From assembly GCF_039908635.1 (NCBI RefSeq), contig NZ_CP150918.1, positions 3,529,001 to 3,593,000 of the forward strand: a DNA stretch of 64,000 nucleotides, read 5' to 3'. Source of the stretch: Pseudomonas purpurea. GTDB lineage: Bacteria > Pseudomonadota > Gammaproteobacteria > Pseudomonadales > Pseudomonadaceae. A program made the translations under genes and the position numbers. The notes under the pieces were generated by a model. The model did no database searches. It was not told where the DNA came from and saw nothing but the letters and a program-made list of their open reading frames with translations. Every line of letters begins with the position of its first letter. Positions within the stretch are counted from its first letter, which is position 1. Of the stretch, positions 17,277 to 26,358 are shown in pieces.

Positions 17277-18251
17277 TTATGCCGGATTGCGCTTGAGGAT
17301 CCGGTCCATCACCCAGTCAGTCTTCAAGGCCTGCTCTGCCACGGCCGGGTGGGAAACGTCGCCGCGAATGTGGGCATTCATGCCAAGCACATGGTGCCAC
17401 TGGATGTGTTCGGGGTGATCAATGTGCAGGCTGAGGGTTTCGTCAGCCTGCAACTGCACCGGATGCTCATCGAACACCGAGAAGACGATCCGGCCTTGGC
17501 TGCCGATCAGCTCTACGCGGTCCTCGCGGCGGTCCGCGACAAAGTTCCAGCAGCCCATGCCCAGCGCGCCCGAGGCGAAGCGCCAACTGGCGCTCACCGC
17601 ATCTTCAGCGGCATACAGCCCGGCCTGATGGGCGGTGAAACCGGCCACTTCGACGATGTCGCCCAACAGGTACTGAAACAGGTCCAGGCCATGGCTGGCC
17701 AGGTCGGCGAAATAGCCGCCACCGGCAATGCGCGGGTCGGTGCGCCAGTTGGCGCTACCGCTCTGGTCCGCCGCTGTCGGGGCTTTGGTCAGGGTCCAGC
17801 TCAGGTGCCGGACCTCGCCGATCCGCCCTTCCTGCAACCATTGCCGCACCTGCTGAAAGCGTGGCAGGGAGCGTCGGTAATAGGACACGAAAAGGTGCAG
17901 GCCCGCGTCAGAAAAATCCTGCTGCATCTGCAGGCTCTGTCCGGCATTGAGCGACATCGGCTTCTCGACGCAGCAATGCTTGCCGGCCGCCGCGACTTGC
18001 AGGCTATAGGCATGATGGCTGTCGGGCGGCGTGGCAATGTACACCGCGTCCACCTCGGGGTCCGCGATCAAGGACGCGGCGTCGGCGTAAACCCTGGCGA
18101 TGCCGTGACGTGCCGCGTAATCCTGCGCAGCGGCCAGCCGTCGCCCCATCACCGCCACCAGCGCCGAGCCCGGCGCCTTGTAGAAGGCAGGCCCGCTCTT
18201 GCGTTCGGCGACGCTGCCACAGCCAATCATTGCCCACCGCACTGTCTTCAT
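17277..18251 (-). CDS. Gfo/Idh/MocA-family NAD(P)-dependent oxidoreductase
   Basis: A 324-residue oxidoreductase. The Rossmann start is WAMIGCGSVAERKSGPAF. The EKP motif is HCCVEKPMSLN (catalytic Lys of the family). The C-terminal domain has DPRIAGGGYFADLASHGLDL. Likely acts on a sugar or cyclitol; substrate unreadable. It lies 25 nt downstream of the Dyp peroxidase gene on the same strand and may be co-transcribed. Confidence 0.9.
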   Translation of the reverse strand: MKTVRWAMIGCGSVAERKSGPAFYKAPGSALVAVMGRRLAAAQDYAARHGIARVYADAASLIADPEVDAVYIATPPDSHHAYSLQVAAAGKHCCVEKPMSLNAGQSLQMQQDFSDAGLHLFVSYYRRSLPRFQQVRQWLQEGRIGEVRHLSWTLTKAPTAADQSGSANWRTDPRIAGGGYFADLASHGLDLFQYLLGDIVEVAGFTAHQAGLYAAEDAVSASWRFASGALGMGCWNFVADRREDRVELIGSQGRIVFSVFDEHPVQLQADETLSLHIDHPEHIQWHHVLGMNAHIRGDVSHPAVAEQALKTDWVMDRILKRNPA

Positions 18252-18276
18252 GCCGCACTCCCTGACCTGTTGTCAC

Positions 18277-19164
18277 TCAAGCGATGTGCAGTGCCCGCAC
18301 ATCCAGGCGACCGTCCTTCAACGGCGGGCACCAGTAGTAACCGCCGGTGATCGGCCGACTCATGCGATACAAACCGTCGGTGATGCCGTCTTCCAGCCCG
18401 CTCATGCGCCGCAGTTGGACTTCGAAGGCATTCAGGGAGAAGCCGAAAGCCAGAAACATCAGGCCCGCGCGATCGCCTTCAATCCACGGCATCGAACGGC
18501 GAACCACGAACGCTTCAGGGGAAAAACTTTCCTGGGCGGTACGTTTGACGTGAGCAGAAATCGGCGCGTCGTCGAGCTCTTCGTTGTCGCTCTTGCGACG
18601 GCCCATGATGTGGTCCTGCGCCTGGGAGGGCAGTGCGTTGAAGCCTTCCAGGTCGTGCTGCCATTGCTGAATGGCCGCGAAACTGCCACCAACCAGACCG
18701 TCGGCCCCTTCGCTCACCAGGGCTGCGGCCACGGCGGCTTCGTCGTGAGGGTTTTCGGTGCCGTCTTCGTAGCCGGTCAGGTCGTGGCCGTTCATGTGGC
18801 GGAACGCCTCGTTCATCTGCACCAGACGCAAGGCCGGTGCCAGTGCGGTTTCAATCGCGCGGCTGCGGTACAGCAATTCGCCACGGTCCTCACCGTGCAA
18901 CCAGCACCAGAGCGCGTGCTGGGTCGACGGGTTATCGACCCCCACGCCGGTCAGCGCCGGGAACACCCGCAAGCCTTCGATCTGCACACCCAACGCCTGA
19001 ACCAGTGACTCGCCAAAACCGACCACCGCCGATTTCCCGTCCACCAGCGCCATCAACCTTTCAATGGCCAAAGGCAGTGCCTCAACGGACTCGAGGGCAA
19101 AAAACAGATGGCGCGCCTGCGGCGGAACAGGGGTGGCGAGAATGCCCGGCTGGTAGTAACTCAT
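18277..19164 (-). CDS. Dyp-type haem peroxidase
   Basis: A 295-residue dye-decolourising peroxidase. The GxxDG signature is GYEDGTENP (catalytic Asp). The haem-ligand region is SAHVKRTAQESF with VVRRSMPW. The C-terminal part has GLMFLAFGFSLNAFEVQLRRM. ATG 19164 has AGGAG at 5 nt; an in-frame start at 19188 lacks one. No signal peptide or encapsulin gene is adjacent. Confidence 0.92.
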   Translation of the reverse strand: MSYYQPGILATPVPPQARHLFFALESVEALPLAIERLMALVDGKSAVVGFGESLVQALGVQIEGLRVFPALTGVGVDNPSTQHALWCWLHGEDRGELLYRSRAIETALAPALRLVQMNEAFRHMNGHDLTGYEDGTENPHDEAAVAAALVSEGADGLVGGSFAAIQQWQHDLEGFNALPSQAQDHIMGRRKSDNEELDDAPISAHVKRTAQESFSPEAFVVRRSMPWIEGDRAGLMFLAFGFSLNAFEVQLRRMSGLEDGITDGLYRMSRPITGGYYWCPPLKDGRLDVRALHIA

Positions 19165-19432
19165 GAGAACTCCTCTGGAAAGGCGCAAAGTTTACCCGGC
19201 ACATGACGGTTTGTGTGGTTTGAAAGACCGCTGATTGATACCCGTCAACATCGCCCCGCGCATGTCGATGCCAGATGCCGTAACCGCCCTGCTCTGCCCT
19301 TGTCAGGCATTGCGGGTTAAAAAAAACGTTCGTAAAGGCGTATAACCCATAGAACGATTTCCTGACTGCAAGCCACCTGACAGCCAAGCGGCCATCCATC
19401 AGCATTGCATCCACTCAAAACGGGGTAGCCTC

Positions 19433-21058
19433 ATGAGCACAGAAAGCATCCTCTCGCCGCTGTTTCCAGCGGCCGCCGATGTTCCGGAAAAATACCGTTT
19501 CGCCCAGCCGATCGAACAGCGCGAATACCTGGTCGATGGCGTCCTTGAAACCTGGAAAGGTCCATTGGCGGTGGTGCGCAGCCCGGTCTACCTGGCAGGC
19601 GAGCACGGCGACGAGCAAGTCATCCTCGGCAGCACGCCGCTGCTCGATGCCGACACCGCGCTGACCGCCCTCGACGCGGCCGTCCGCGCCTATGACCGCG
19701 GCCAGGGGCACTGGCCGACCCTGCGCGTCGCCGAGCGGATCCAGCATGTCGAAGCGTTCCTGGCGTGCATGCGCGAACAGCGTGAGGCCGTGGTCACCCT
19801 GCTGATGTGGGAGATCGGCAAGAACCTCAAGGACTCGGAAAAAGAATTCGACCGCACCTGCGACTACATCGTCGACACCATCAACGCCCTCAAGGAACTC
19901 GACCGCCGCTCCAGCCGTTTCGAGCTGGAACAGGACACCCTCGGGCAAATCCGGCGCGTGCCGATGGGCGTGGCCCTGTGCATGGGGCCTTATAACTACC
20001 CGCTGAACGAGACCTTCACCACGCTGATTCCGGCCCTGATCATGGGCAACACCGTGGTGTTCAAACCGGCCAAGCTCGGCGTGCTGCTGATTCGTCCGTT
20101 ACTCGAAGCGTTCCGCGACAGTTTCCCGGCCGGTGTCATCAACGTGATCTACGGCAGTGGCCGGGAAACCGTGAGCGCGCTGATGGCCAGCGGCAAGATC
20201 GACATCTTCGCCTTCATCGGCACCAACAAAGCCGCCAGCGACCTGAAGAAGCTCCACCCCAAACCGCACCGCCTGCGCGCCGCGCTGGGACTGGATGCAA
20301 AGAACCCCGGCATCGTCCTGCCCGAGGTCGACCTCGACAACGCGGTCAACGAAGCAGTGACCGGCTCACTGTCGTTCAACGGCCAGCGCTGCACAGCGCT
20401 GAAAATCCTCTTCGTGCACGAAGACGTGGTCGACGCCTTCATCGAGAAATTCAACCGCAAACTGGCGACCCTCAAACCCGGCATGCCCTGGGAAAGCGGC
20501 GTTTCGCTGACCCCGCTGCCAGAGTCGGGCAAGGTCGATTATCTGCACGCGCTGGTGGCCGACGCCGTGAGCAAAGGTGCGAGCATCGTCAACGCCCACG
20601 GTGGCGAATCCCGTCATTCGTTCTTCTACCCGGCGGTGCTGTACCCGGTGACCACCGACATGCGCGTGTATCAGGAAGAGCAGTTTGGCCCTGTCGTGCC
20701 CATCGTTCCTTACCGTGACCTGGATACAGTGATCGATTACGTACTGGAGTCAGACTTCGGCCAGCAATTGAGTATTTTCGGCACCAGCGCGGCACAAGTC
20801 GGGCGACTGGTGGACACCTTCGCCAACCAGGTCGGACGTATCAACATCAACGCCCAATGCCAGCGCGGCCCGGACACGTTCCCGTTCAATGGCCGAAAAA
20901 ACTCGGCTGAAGGCACGTTGTCGGTTCACGATGCCTTGCGGGTCTTTTCGATTCGCACCCTGGTGGCAACCAAATTCCAGGAGAGCAACAAAGAGCTGAT
21001 CAGCGACATCATTCGTGGACGGGAGTCGAGTTTCCTGACCACCGACTACATTTTCTGA
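19433..21058 (+). CDS. NADP-dependent glyceraldehyde-3-phosphate dehydrogenase-like aldehyde dehydrogenase
   Basis: A 541-residue aldehyde dehydrogenase of the non-phosphorylating GapN-like group. The catalytic Cys lies in SFNGQRCTALKI. NADP-fold features are MGPYNYPLNETFTTLIPAL and GNTVVFKPAKLGVLL. The usual ELGGK tract that supplies the general base is GLDAK here: the position 34 residues before the Cys is Gly, with an Asp two positions later. The N-terminus is about 20 residues longer than plant GapN. The 268-nt upstream space is the probable promoter. The exact substrate is inferred from family resemblance. Confidence 0.82.
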   Translation: MSTESILSPLFPAAADVPEKYRFAQPIEQREYLVDGVLETWKGPLAVVRSPVYLAGEHGDEQVILGSTPLLDADTALTALDAAVRAYDRGQGHWPTLRVAERIQHVEAFLACMREQREAVVTLLMWEIGKNLKDSEKEFDRTCDYIVDTINALKELDRRSSRFELEQDTLGQIRRVPMGVALCMGPYNYPLNETFTTLIPALIMGNTVVFKPAKLGVLLIRPLLEAFRDSFPAGVINVIYGSGRETVSALMASGKIDIFAFIGTNKAASDLKKLHPKPHRLRAALGLDAKNPGIVLPEVDLDNAVNEAVTGSLSFNGQRCTALKILFVHEDVVDAFIEKFNRKLATLKPGMPWESGVSLTPLPESGKVDYLHALVADAVSKGASIVNAHGGESRHSFFYPAVLYPVTTDMRVYQEEQFGPVVPIVPYRDLDTVIDYVLESDFGQQLSIFGTSAAQVGRLVDTFANQVGRININAQCQRGPDTFPFNGRKNSAEGTLSVHDALRVFSIRTLVATKFQESNKELISDIIRGRESSFLTTDYIF

Positions 21059-21193
21059 AAACCCAGGGGCGCCCCGCTACGCCCCTTGCGCCGAATACTG
21101 CGTCCGTTGCCGGACCTGTATCGGCGCTATCGCCCGGTCATGCGAAATGCTGCGGTGCAGGTTTGCCCAGGGGTTCCAATTACCCCCAAGCCT

Positions 21194-22087
21194 TCACTGC
21201 ACCAACGCTTTACGAAACTTGAAACCCCAGCCTTGCTGCATGCCCGCGGCCGCCAGCAAAATTGCGATGACGCCCACCCACTGCAACAGTTCCAGGCGAT
21301 GGCCGAAGGCGAACCAGTCGACGAAGATCGCCGCAATCGGGTAGATGAACGACAGCGCGCCGGTGAGTGCCGTCGGCAGTTTCTGAATCGCGCCGTAGAG
21401 CAGCACATACATCACGCCGGTATGGACGATGCCCAGAGTCAGCAAGCTGCCCCAGGCCTGAGCGCTTTGCGGTAACGCCGAAAAATTCGCCCAGGGCGCG
21501 AGCAGCAGCACGCCGGTGCACACCTGAATCAATGCGATCAGGTGCGGCGGCGTCCCGCTCAGACGCTTGATGATGAGTGCGGCAATGGCATACAGCAGCG
21601 CAGCCCCCAATGCCAAACCGATCCCCAGAAAATAAGCCTCGCCTCCCGCGCCTGTGTCCCCGTGGGCACTGACAATCGCGAGCATCCCGAGAAACGACAC
21701 CGCCAGCCAGAACAGCTTTTGCGCGGTGATTTTTTCACCCAGAAACAACGCCGCCAGCCCGACCAGCATGAACGGTTGCACGTTGTAGACCGCCGTGCCG
21801 ATGGCGATCGACGCACGCGAGTAAGAGGCAAACAACAGCACCCAGTTGCCAACGATGGCCACCCCGCTGAGCACAGCCAGCGCAAACGTGGTGCGCGTCA
21901 GAATGCCGGGACGCAAAAAGCCCAACACTGCGCAAATCACCAATAAGGTGCCTGCGCCAAACACGCAGCGCCAGAACACCACGTCCAGCACCGGCAGGCC
22001 GGACACCAGCACGAACCAGCCAATGGTTCCGGAAATCAGCATGGCTGCGGTCATTTCCAGTGAACCGCGGCGAATCGTTTTGTCCAT
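21194..22087 (-). CDS. EamA/DMT-family membrane transporter
   Basis: A 297-residue exporter-type permease with ten hydrophobic segments in two EamA repeats (MLISGTIGWFVLVSGLPVLD; ALLYAIAALIIKRLSG). ATG 22087 has GAGGAG at 7 nt; the longer open frame to 22240 is not supported. It is divergent from an Lrp-family gene 132 nt away, which probably regulates it. This is a common arrangement for amino-acid exporters. Confidence 0.9.
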   Translation of the reverse strand: MDKTIRRGSLEMTAAMLISGTIGWFVLVSGLPVLDVVFWRCVFGAGTLLVICAVLGFLRPGILTRTTFALAVLSGVAIVGNWVLLFASYSRASIAIGTAVYNVQPFMLVGLAALFLGEKITAQKLFWLAVSFLGMLAIVSAHGDTGAGGEAYFLGIGLALGAALLYAIAALIIKRLSGTPPHLIALIQVCTGVLLLAPWANFSALPQSAQAWGSLLTLGIVHTGVMYVLLYGAIQKLPTALTGALSFIYPIAAIFVDWFAFGHRLELLQWVGVIAILLAAAGMQQGWGFKFRKALVQ

Positions 22088-22219
22088 GATCAGGCTCCTC
22101 GATGTGAGCCCAAAGTATGCCAATCCGAGGCGAGACTTCTCCAGACCAAAATGCAGGCTAAACTGGCCACTCACCTTTTTTGCCAAGGCAAAACTGACCA
22201 TCAGCCTAACGAGGCGCGT

Positions 22220-22657
22220 ATGACTGACGACATTGATCAACGGCTGATTAGCGCCCTGATGGAAGACTCCCGGCGCTCGCTCAAAGCCCTGGCGCAGATC
22301 AGCGGGCTGTCGTCACCCAGTGTGGCCGAACGCTTGCGACGACTGGAAGAGCGCGGCGTACTCAAGGGCTACACTGTCGACATCGACCCGAGATGTTTCG
22401 GCTATCAACTTCAAGCCATCGTGCGTATCCGCCCGTTGCCGGGACAACTGCAAAACGTGGAGAGGCAGATCCAGGCCATTCCCGAATTCACCGAGTGCGA
22501 CAAGGTTACCGGCGACGACTGTTTCATCGCACGCCTGCACGTACGCTCGATGGAGCAACTGGACACCCTGCTCGACCGCTTGAACACCTGTGCGGAAACC
22601 AACACCGCAATCGTCAAGAAAACGCCCGTAAAACGCCGACTGCCCCCGATGGCCTGA
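22220..22657 (+). CDS. Lrp/AsnC-family transcriptional regulator
   Basis: A 145-residue regulator. The N-terminal HTH is IDQRLISALMEDSRRSLKAL with SGLSSPSVAERLRRLEERGV. The RAM ligand domain has FTECDKVTGDDCFIARLHV. ATG 22220 begins the family's normal N-terminus. Divergent from the EamA transporter gene, its likely target. Confidence 0.92.
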   Translation: MTDDIDQRLISALMEDSRRSLKALAQISGLSSPSVAERLRRLEERGVLKGYTVDIDPRCFGYQLQAIVRIRPLPGQLQNVERQIQAIPEFTECDKVTGDDCFIARLHVRSMEQLDTLLDRLNTCAETNTAIVKKTPVKRRLPPMA

Positions 22658-22704
22658 ACGCCGGGAACGCGTAGACTGACGCTTTTCGACAATGGACTGG
22701 CGAC

Positions 22705-23034
22705 ATGAAAAGATTGGCGATGTTACTGGGTGGGCTGACGCTGGCCGGCTGTGGCACCGTTGACACGGTGTTCCGGGATGACAGCCTCGCCCGCCAGCAA
22801 CTCAAGGACCAAAAGAGCTATTGCAACACCGTACCGCGGGTCTACAGCGGCGTGGCTTATGACTTTTGCAGGCTGCATTCGCCGCGTCCGGCCAAGGATG
22901 AAAACAGCCAGGAGAACGCTTTGGCCCAAGGCATGGTTATCGACATGGTGCTGTCCGGCGCGCTCGACACCTTGCTGTTGCCCTACACGCTGATTCAACA
23001 GCAGGCCGATGGCAGCCTGGTCCTTGCCGATTAG
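22705..23034 (+). CDS. YceK/YidQ-family lipoprotein
   Basis: A 109-residue lipoprotein (MLLGGLTLAGC lipobox). YceK/YidQ-type features are NTVPRVYSGVAYDFCRLHSP and VLSGALDTLLLPYTLIQQ. Function unknown. A second, distant member of the family is at 45040-45273. Confidence 0.82.
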   Translation: MKRLAMLLGGLTLAGCGTVDTVFRDDSLARQQLKDQKSYCNTVPRVYSGVAYDFCRLHSPRPAKDENSQENALAQGMVIDMVLSGALDTLLLPYTLIQQQADGSLVLAD

Positions 23035-23125
23035 CCCGCAACCTTGCGATGCATGCGCAAGATAAAACCCGCACGAGGCGGGCTATCTGCGTGTGCAGGA
23101 CTGATGGTGATCAGCAAAGACCGGG

Positions 23126-23542
23126 CTAGATGGCTGGCTCCGCACCTGACCCGACAAAGCTCTGCAGCAGAATTTGATGGGCAAGTTCGATATCACTCGA
23201 CGCCCCGGCGGTCCCTTGCTCGCGAACCCAGCCAAGAGCGGACTCCAGATAAGCGCCACGGTACTTCCCTTGGGTTGCGATGAACGCCGCGGCGTCGTCT
23301 CTGGCGTAGACCAGCACCTGCTTTCGGTCGTTCGAGGCGTCGCTCGATTCCTCACTCAACTTCGTAGGCGCTAGAGTGGCCATTCCTGTGAGAATAAATG
23401 GTCCGACCGTGGTGGCGCTCAACACCAATAGTCCGGGGTCCATGTTGGTGGGGCCGTCGCCAAGACCCTGAGCGTTACAGCACCAAAGAAGTCCTAAAGC
23501 ACCTGCCGTCTTTTTCGCAACATCCCAGTAATCAGCCATCAT
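23126..23542 (-). CDS. DUF2388-like hypothetical protein
   Basis: Resembles the small DUF2388 proteins of pseudomonads in its conserved C-terminal half (KQVLVYARDDAAAFIATQGK, YRGAYLESALGWVRE, IELAHQILL). The start is uncertain. The frame is open to 23596 (GTG) and 23569 (ATG). I give 23542 because it yields a plausible short signal sequence (KKTAGALGLLWCCNAQG), but no start has a strong ribosome site. Function unknown. Confidence 0.6.
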   Translation of the reverse strand: MMADYWDVAKKTAGALGLLWCCNAQGLGDGPTNMDPGLLVLSATTVGPFILTGMATLAPTKLSEESSDASNDRKQVLVYARDDAAAFIATQGKYRGAYLESALGWVREQGTAGASSDIELAHQILLQSFVGSGAEPAI

Positions 23543-23688
23543 CAACACGCATCGGTTCCCAATTGACATCCCTATCGGCTCGGCCGCATTTTCCACCCGG
23601 CAGGGCTCTGTTGGCGGGCGATGCTACCACCTAATTGACAGGCGACTGCACACTCCGTGAAACCCAGCACCAAATTTCAGGCAAAAAA

Positions 23689-23724
23689 AAGCCCAAGCAG
23701 CTGATGGACGCTTGGGGCTTAAAA
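23689..23724 (-). terminator. Rho-independent terminator on the minus strand
   Basis: On the minus strand AAGCCCCAAGC pairs with GCTTGGGCTT (one bulge) around an 11-nt loop, followed by a run of eight T. It points leftwards, but no convincing minus-strand gene ends just before it. It may be a leftover of a deleted gene. The rest of 23543-24031 shows no gene I can support. Confidence 0.6.
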
Positions 23725-24031
23725 ATGCATAAACCGTGGTGGTGAACGCGAGGCAATAATAACCTACTAAATTGCTTTGTAACAAGATATTTTGAACCGC
23801 TCGTCAGATTAAGACCCTCCTAAGTCCTTAAATAACCACACTTTTTTCAAGGCCGCCTGCCTCTACACAGGAACAGCACCCCAAAAACCCCAGTAAGAAT
23901 CGGCGAACAAAAGCACTCGCAAAAGGCGTACAGGACGCTGGACAATGTGCCGCTGGAAAACACCTCACGCCCCTCCTGCTCGTGTTGTACTCGCCGGATG
24001 TCTTTTGCTTCAGCGCGCTCTGCCCTCGCCC

Positions 24032-24569
24032 ATGCTGCTGCCGATCCTCGTATCAACTTCCCGGGTCAGCGCCAACAGCGTTGATTGCACGCGCGCAAAC
24101 ACGCCCACCAAAAAGGCTATCTGTTCTGCCCCCTACACACTGGAACTGAACAGCACCCTGGGGTTGGCCTGGAAAACCGCCAAAACCAAAGTCGCCGACG
24201 TCAGCACGCTCAAGGCCGAGCGGACGTTTCGACAGTGCCGACTGGAAGATAACCAAGCGCGGACAGGGCCAACTCGGCTTCAACACCAAAGCGGCAGATG
24301 CTTGCAGTTCCGCAACCCTGACGGGCGCAGCAACGTTTGAAGGCTCGCAGGTGGTTTACAAGGATGAAAACTGTACGTTGCGCCTCACACCCAGCACGGG
24401 GTTGCTTTATGTAGAGCACATCGGCAACGACTGCGACTCCGGCAGTGGTACCTCTTACGGCAGGCCGTATGTGTCTTCCGGGCAGGCACTTACGTTGAGC
24501 TATGACCTGCTCGGCCTGGGCCTGCTCCGCACCCGACAAGAAGACGATGCGGCCCGGGCTGCTGGATAA
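24032..24569 (+). pseudogene. Degenerate LprI-like (lysozyme-inhibitor-type) protein gene
   Basis: Two frames together resemble an LprI/DUF1311-type protein. Frame one (to about 24225) has VDCTRANTPTKKAICSAPYT and LGLAWKTAKTKVADVSTLKA, the N-terminal LprI pattern. Another frame continues with FDSADWKITKRGQGQLGFNT, KAADACSSATLTG and CTLRLTPSTGLLYVEHIGND. The junction lacks the usual middle of the LprI domain, so there is both a frame change and probably an internal deletion. The last 20 or so codons before the stop look like readthrough. The signal peptide is also unclear. Confidence 0.55.
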
Positions 24570-24682
24570 GCAGGAACACAACCAGGCACATGCCGATTTG
24601 GCTGAAGGCGCCACGGTATGATCGCCTCTGGCTGATCGTCTTCATCCCAGAGTCTTTGAAGGGTATCGACCTCGCAGACAGC

Positions 24683-24708
24683 AAAAAGCCCGCCGAAGCG
24701 GGCTTTTT
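24683..24708. terminator. Bidirectional terminator
   Basis: AAAAAGCCCGC and GCGGGCTTTTT form a perfect hairpin around CGAA, 15 nt beyond the YccA stop codon (minus strand). It has T-runs on both strands. Confidence 0.85.
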
Positions 24709-24723
24709 ACTCAAGGCCTGCGA

Positions 24724-25395
24724 TTAATCATCGCGGCTCATGATGCCAAACAGCTGCAACAAGCTGATGAACAGGTTGTAGATCGATACATACAGGCTGA
24801 TGGTGGCCATGATGTAGTTGCGCTCGCCGCCATGGATGATGGCGCTGGTCTGGAACAGAATGCAGACCGAAGAGAACAGCACGAAGCCCGCGCTGATCGC
24901 CAACTGCAAGCCGCTGATCTGGAAGAAAATGCCCGCCAGGGTCGCACCCAGCAGAACAAAAAAGCCAGCGGTGATGAAGCCACCCAGGAAACTCATATCC
25001 TTGCGGGTAATCAGCACATAGGCAGACAGGCCGCCGAACACCAGTGCCGTCATGGCAAAAGCCGAGCTGACAACTTCAGCGCCGCCTTGCATGCCCAGGT
25101 AACGATTGAGAATCGGACCGAGCAGGAACCCCATGAAACCGGTCAGGGCAAAAGCCGACACCAGGCCCCAGGCCGAGTCACGGAGCTTGTTGGTCAAAAA
25201 GAAAAGGCCATAGAAGCCGATCAGCACGACGAAAATGTTCGGGTAACCGACACGCATCTGCTGAGCGACGAACGCCATCACGCCGCTGAATGCGAGGGTG
25301 AGTGCGAGTAAGCCGTAAGTGTTGCGCAGGACGCGGCTAACCTCTAGCTGCTCAGCCTGCACGCTGTTATTAACTGCGTAATCCTGTTCGCGCAT
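24724..25395 (-). CDS. yccA: Bax inhibitor-1/YccA-family membrane protein
   Basis: A 223-residue protein with seven hydrophobic segments and the BI-1/YccA pattern (LEVSRVLRNTYGLLALTLAF, AWGLVSAFALTGFMGFLLGP, ISLYVSIYNLFISLLQLFGI). In E. coli YccA modulates the FtsH membrane protease; the same role is inferred. A terminator lies immediately downstream. Confidence 0.93.
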   Translation of the reverse strand: MREQDYAVNNSVQAEQLEVSRVLRNTYGLLALTLAFSGVMAFVAQQMRVGYPNIFVVLIGFYGLFFLTNKLRDSAWGLVSAFALTGFMGFLLGPILNRYLGMQGGAEVVSSAFAMTALVFGGLSAYVLITRKDMSFLGGFITAGFFVLLGATLAGIFFQISGLQLAISAGFVLFSSVCILFQTSAIIHGGERNYIMATISLYVSIYNLFISLLQLFGIMSRDD

Positions 25396-25519
25396 GGCGA
25401 CACTCCTGTTGGTTTGTAACGTTCAGTCGCAAAGATCATAACAGACGCTCTGTAACAAGCTACGTAGAGAGTTTGACAGTGTGTTTCATTCAGGTATTAT
25501 GGCGCCCGCAACGCAGTAC

Positions 25520-25607
25520 GGAGGTGTGGCCGAGTGGTTTAAGGCAACGGTCTTGAAAACCGTCGACTGTAACAGGTCCATGAGTTCGAATCCCATCGCC
25601 TCCGCCA
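25520..25607 (+). tRNA. tRNA-Ser (anticodon UGA)
   Basis: An 88-nt class II tRNA including the encoded CCA. The acceptor GGAGGTG pairs with CGCCTCC (one G-U). The D-arm is GCCGAGTGGTTTAAGGC. The anticodon stem ACGGT/ACCGT frames loop CTTGAAA with UGA at 25554-25556. The long variable arm and T-arm GTTCGAATC are intact. It marks the left edge of the accessory stretch that follows. Confidence 0.97.
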
Positions 25608-25619
25608 TTTTTTGTACTT

Positions 25620-25645
25620 CAAAGCCCTGATTATTCAGGGCTTTG
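25620..25645 (+). terminator. Terminator after tRNA-Ser
   Basis: CAAAGCCCTGA and TCAGGGCTTTG pair perfectly around TTAT, 13 nt past the tRNA end. Confidence 0.85.
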
Positions 25646-25819
25646 TCGTTTCTGGGGGTTGGCCGGGAATCGTCTCCGCCTAATGTGTTCCAGAACTATT
25701 ATGGAAGTGTTCCAGAACTAGCGCTGTTTTTACCCCTCCCCGGCGTCCTGCCGACCAACCCCCCTCTACCGCTTCAACATTTCATACTGCTACGCTGCCC
25801 TCTCCACGGAGGACTCGCG

Positions 25820-26118
25820 ATGCCAAATTCAGACCTGCTCCCATCCCTTCTGTTCAAGCTCAACGAAAACCAGCTCGCCCTCGAGGCCGCCATCCTGGAG
25901 CTTTCAAACTGGATCGAACAGCGCGGATCGCGCCGACGTCGCTGACAACGTTCGTGGTGCCCTGGATACGATTGATCGCAACGAGGAGTTCATCAAGATG
26001 ACGCTAAGCGGTGCTGATGACGCCGGAGTGACGTCTAACTGGCAGTTATCGTCCCGAAGCTACCGGTCAGCATCGGCAGAAATCGGCCAAGAGCAGTCGG
26101 TGGGCAGACTCATGTAAT
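25820..26118 (+). pseudogene. Frameshifted small conserved hypothetical gene
   Basis: ATG 25820 has GGAGGA at good spacing. The first 37 or so residues (DLLPSLLFKLNENQLALEAA, ILELSNWIEQRGS) resemble a short helical protein family of pseudomonads. The frame then hits a stop at about 25945. The +1 frame continues the family-like sequence (ADVADNVRGALDTIDRNEEF, IK) and then drifts to a stop near 26118. One extra C near 25928-25932 would explain the break, but the tail also diverges, so real decay is likely. Confidence 0.5.
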
Positions 26119-26358
26119 TAGATAGCGTCAACCTGCTGAACCGAATCTTCTAGGCTTTCCATACAAAATGTGGGGTGAAGTAGGAAGCCATCACGGATGG
26201 CTTACCATGCCCGTTCGCGAAGAAAGGGACTCTCTCGTCTATCAGTTTTACTAAGCCGCAAGTTTTGTACGTCGATGCAATCAACAACCCTTTTTGGTTC
26301 CATTGCTCCCCAAACCCCGATTCCCCTGCTGCGTTCCGGGCAGGACTGACGCCCGGTT
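26119..26358. other. Stretch without supported gene
   Basis: AT-richer DNA between two decayed or frameshifted genes. A perfect short hairpin (AAGCCATC/GATGGCTT, 26185-26203) is the only structure seen and could act as a weak terminator. A minus-strand open frame crosses it but is a continuation of the wrong frame of the SelO-like gene. Confidence 0.3.

Noticed and set aside
23847..24056. 69-codon minus-strand frame
   Set aside because: No ribosome site and no domain. It overlaps the LprI-like remnant in antisense. The downstream terminator alone is not enough to call a gene.
26150..26358. C-terminal extension of the SelO-like gene in its first frame
   Set aside because: The conserved sequence continues in the other frame and stops at 26359. 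The remaining open frame to 26150 is chance.
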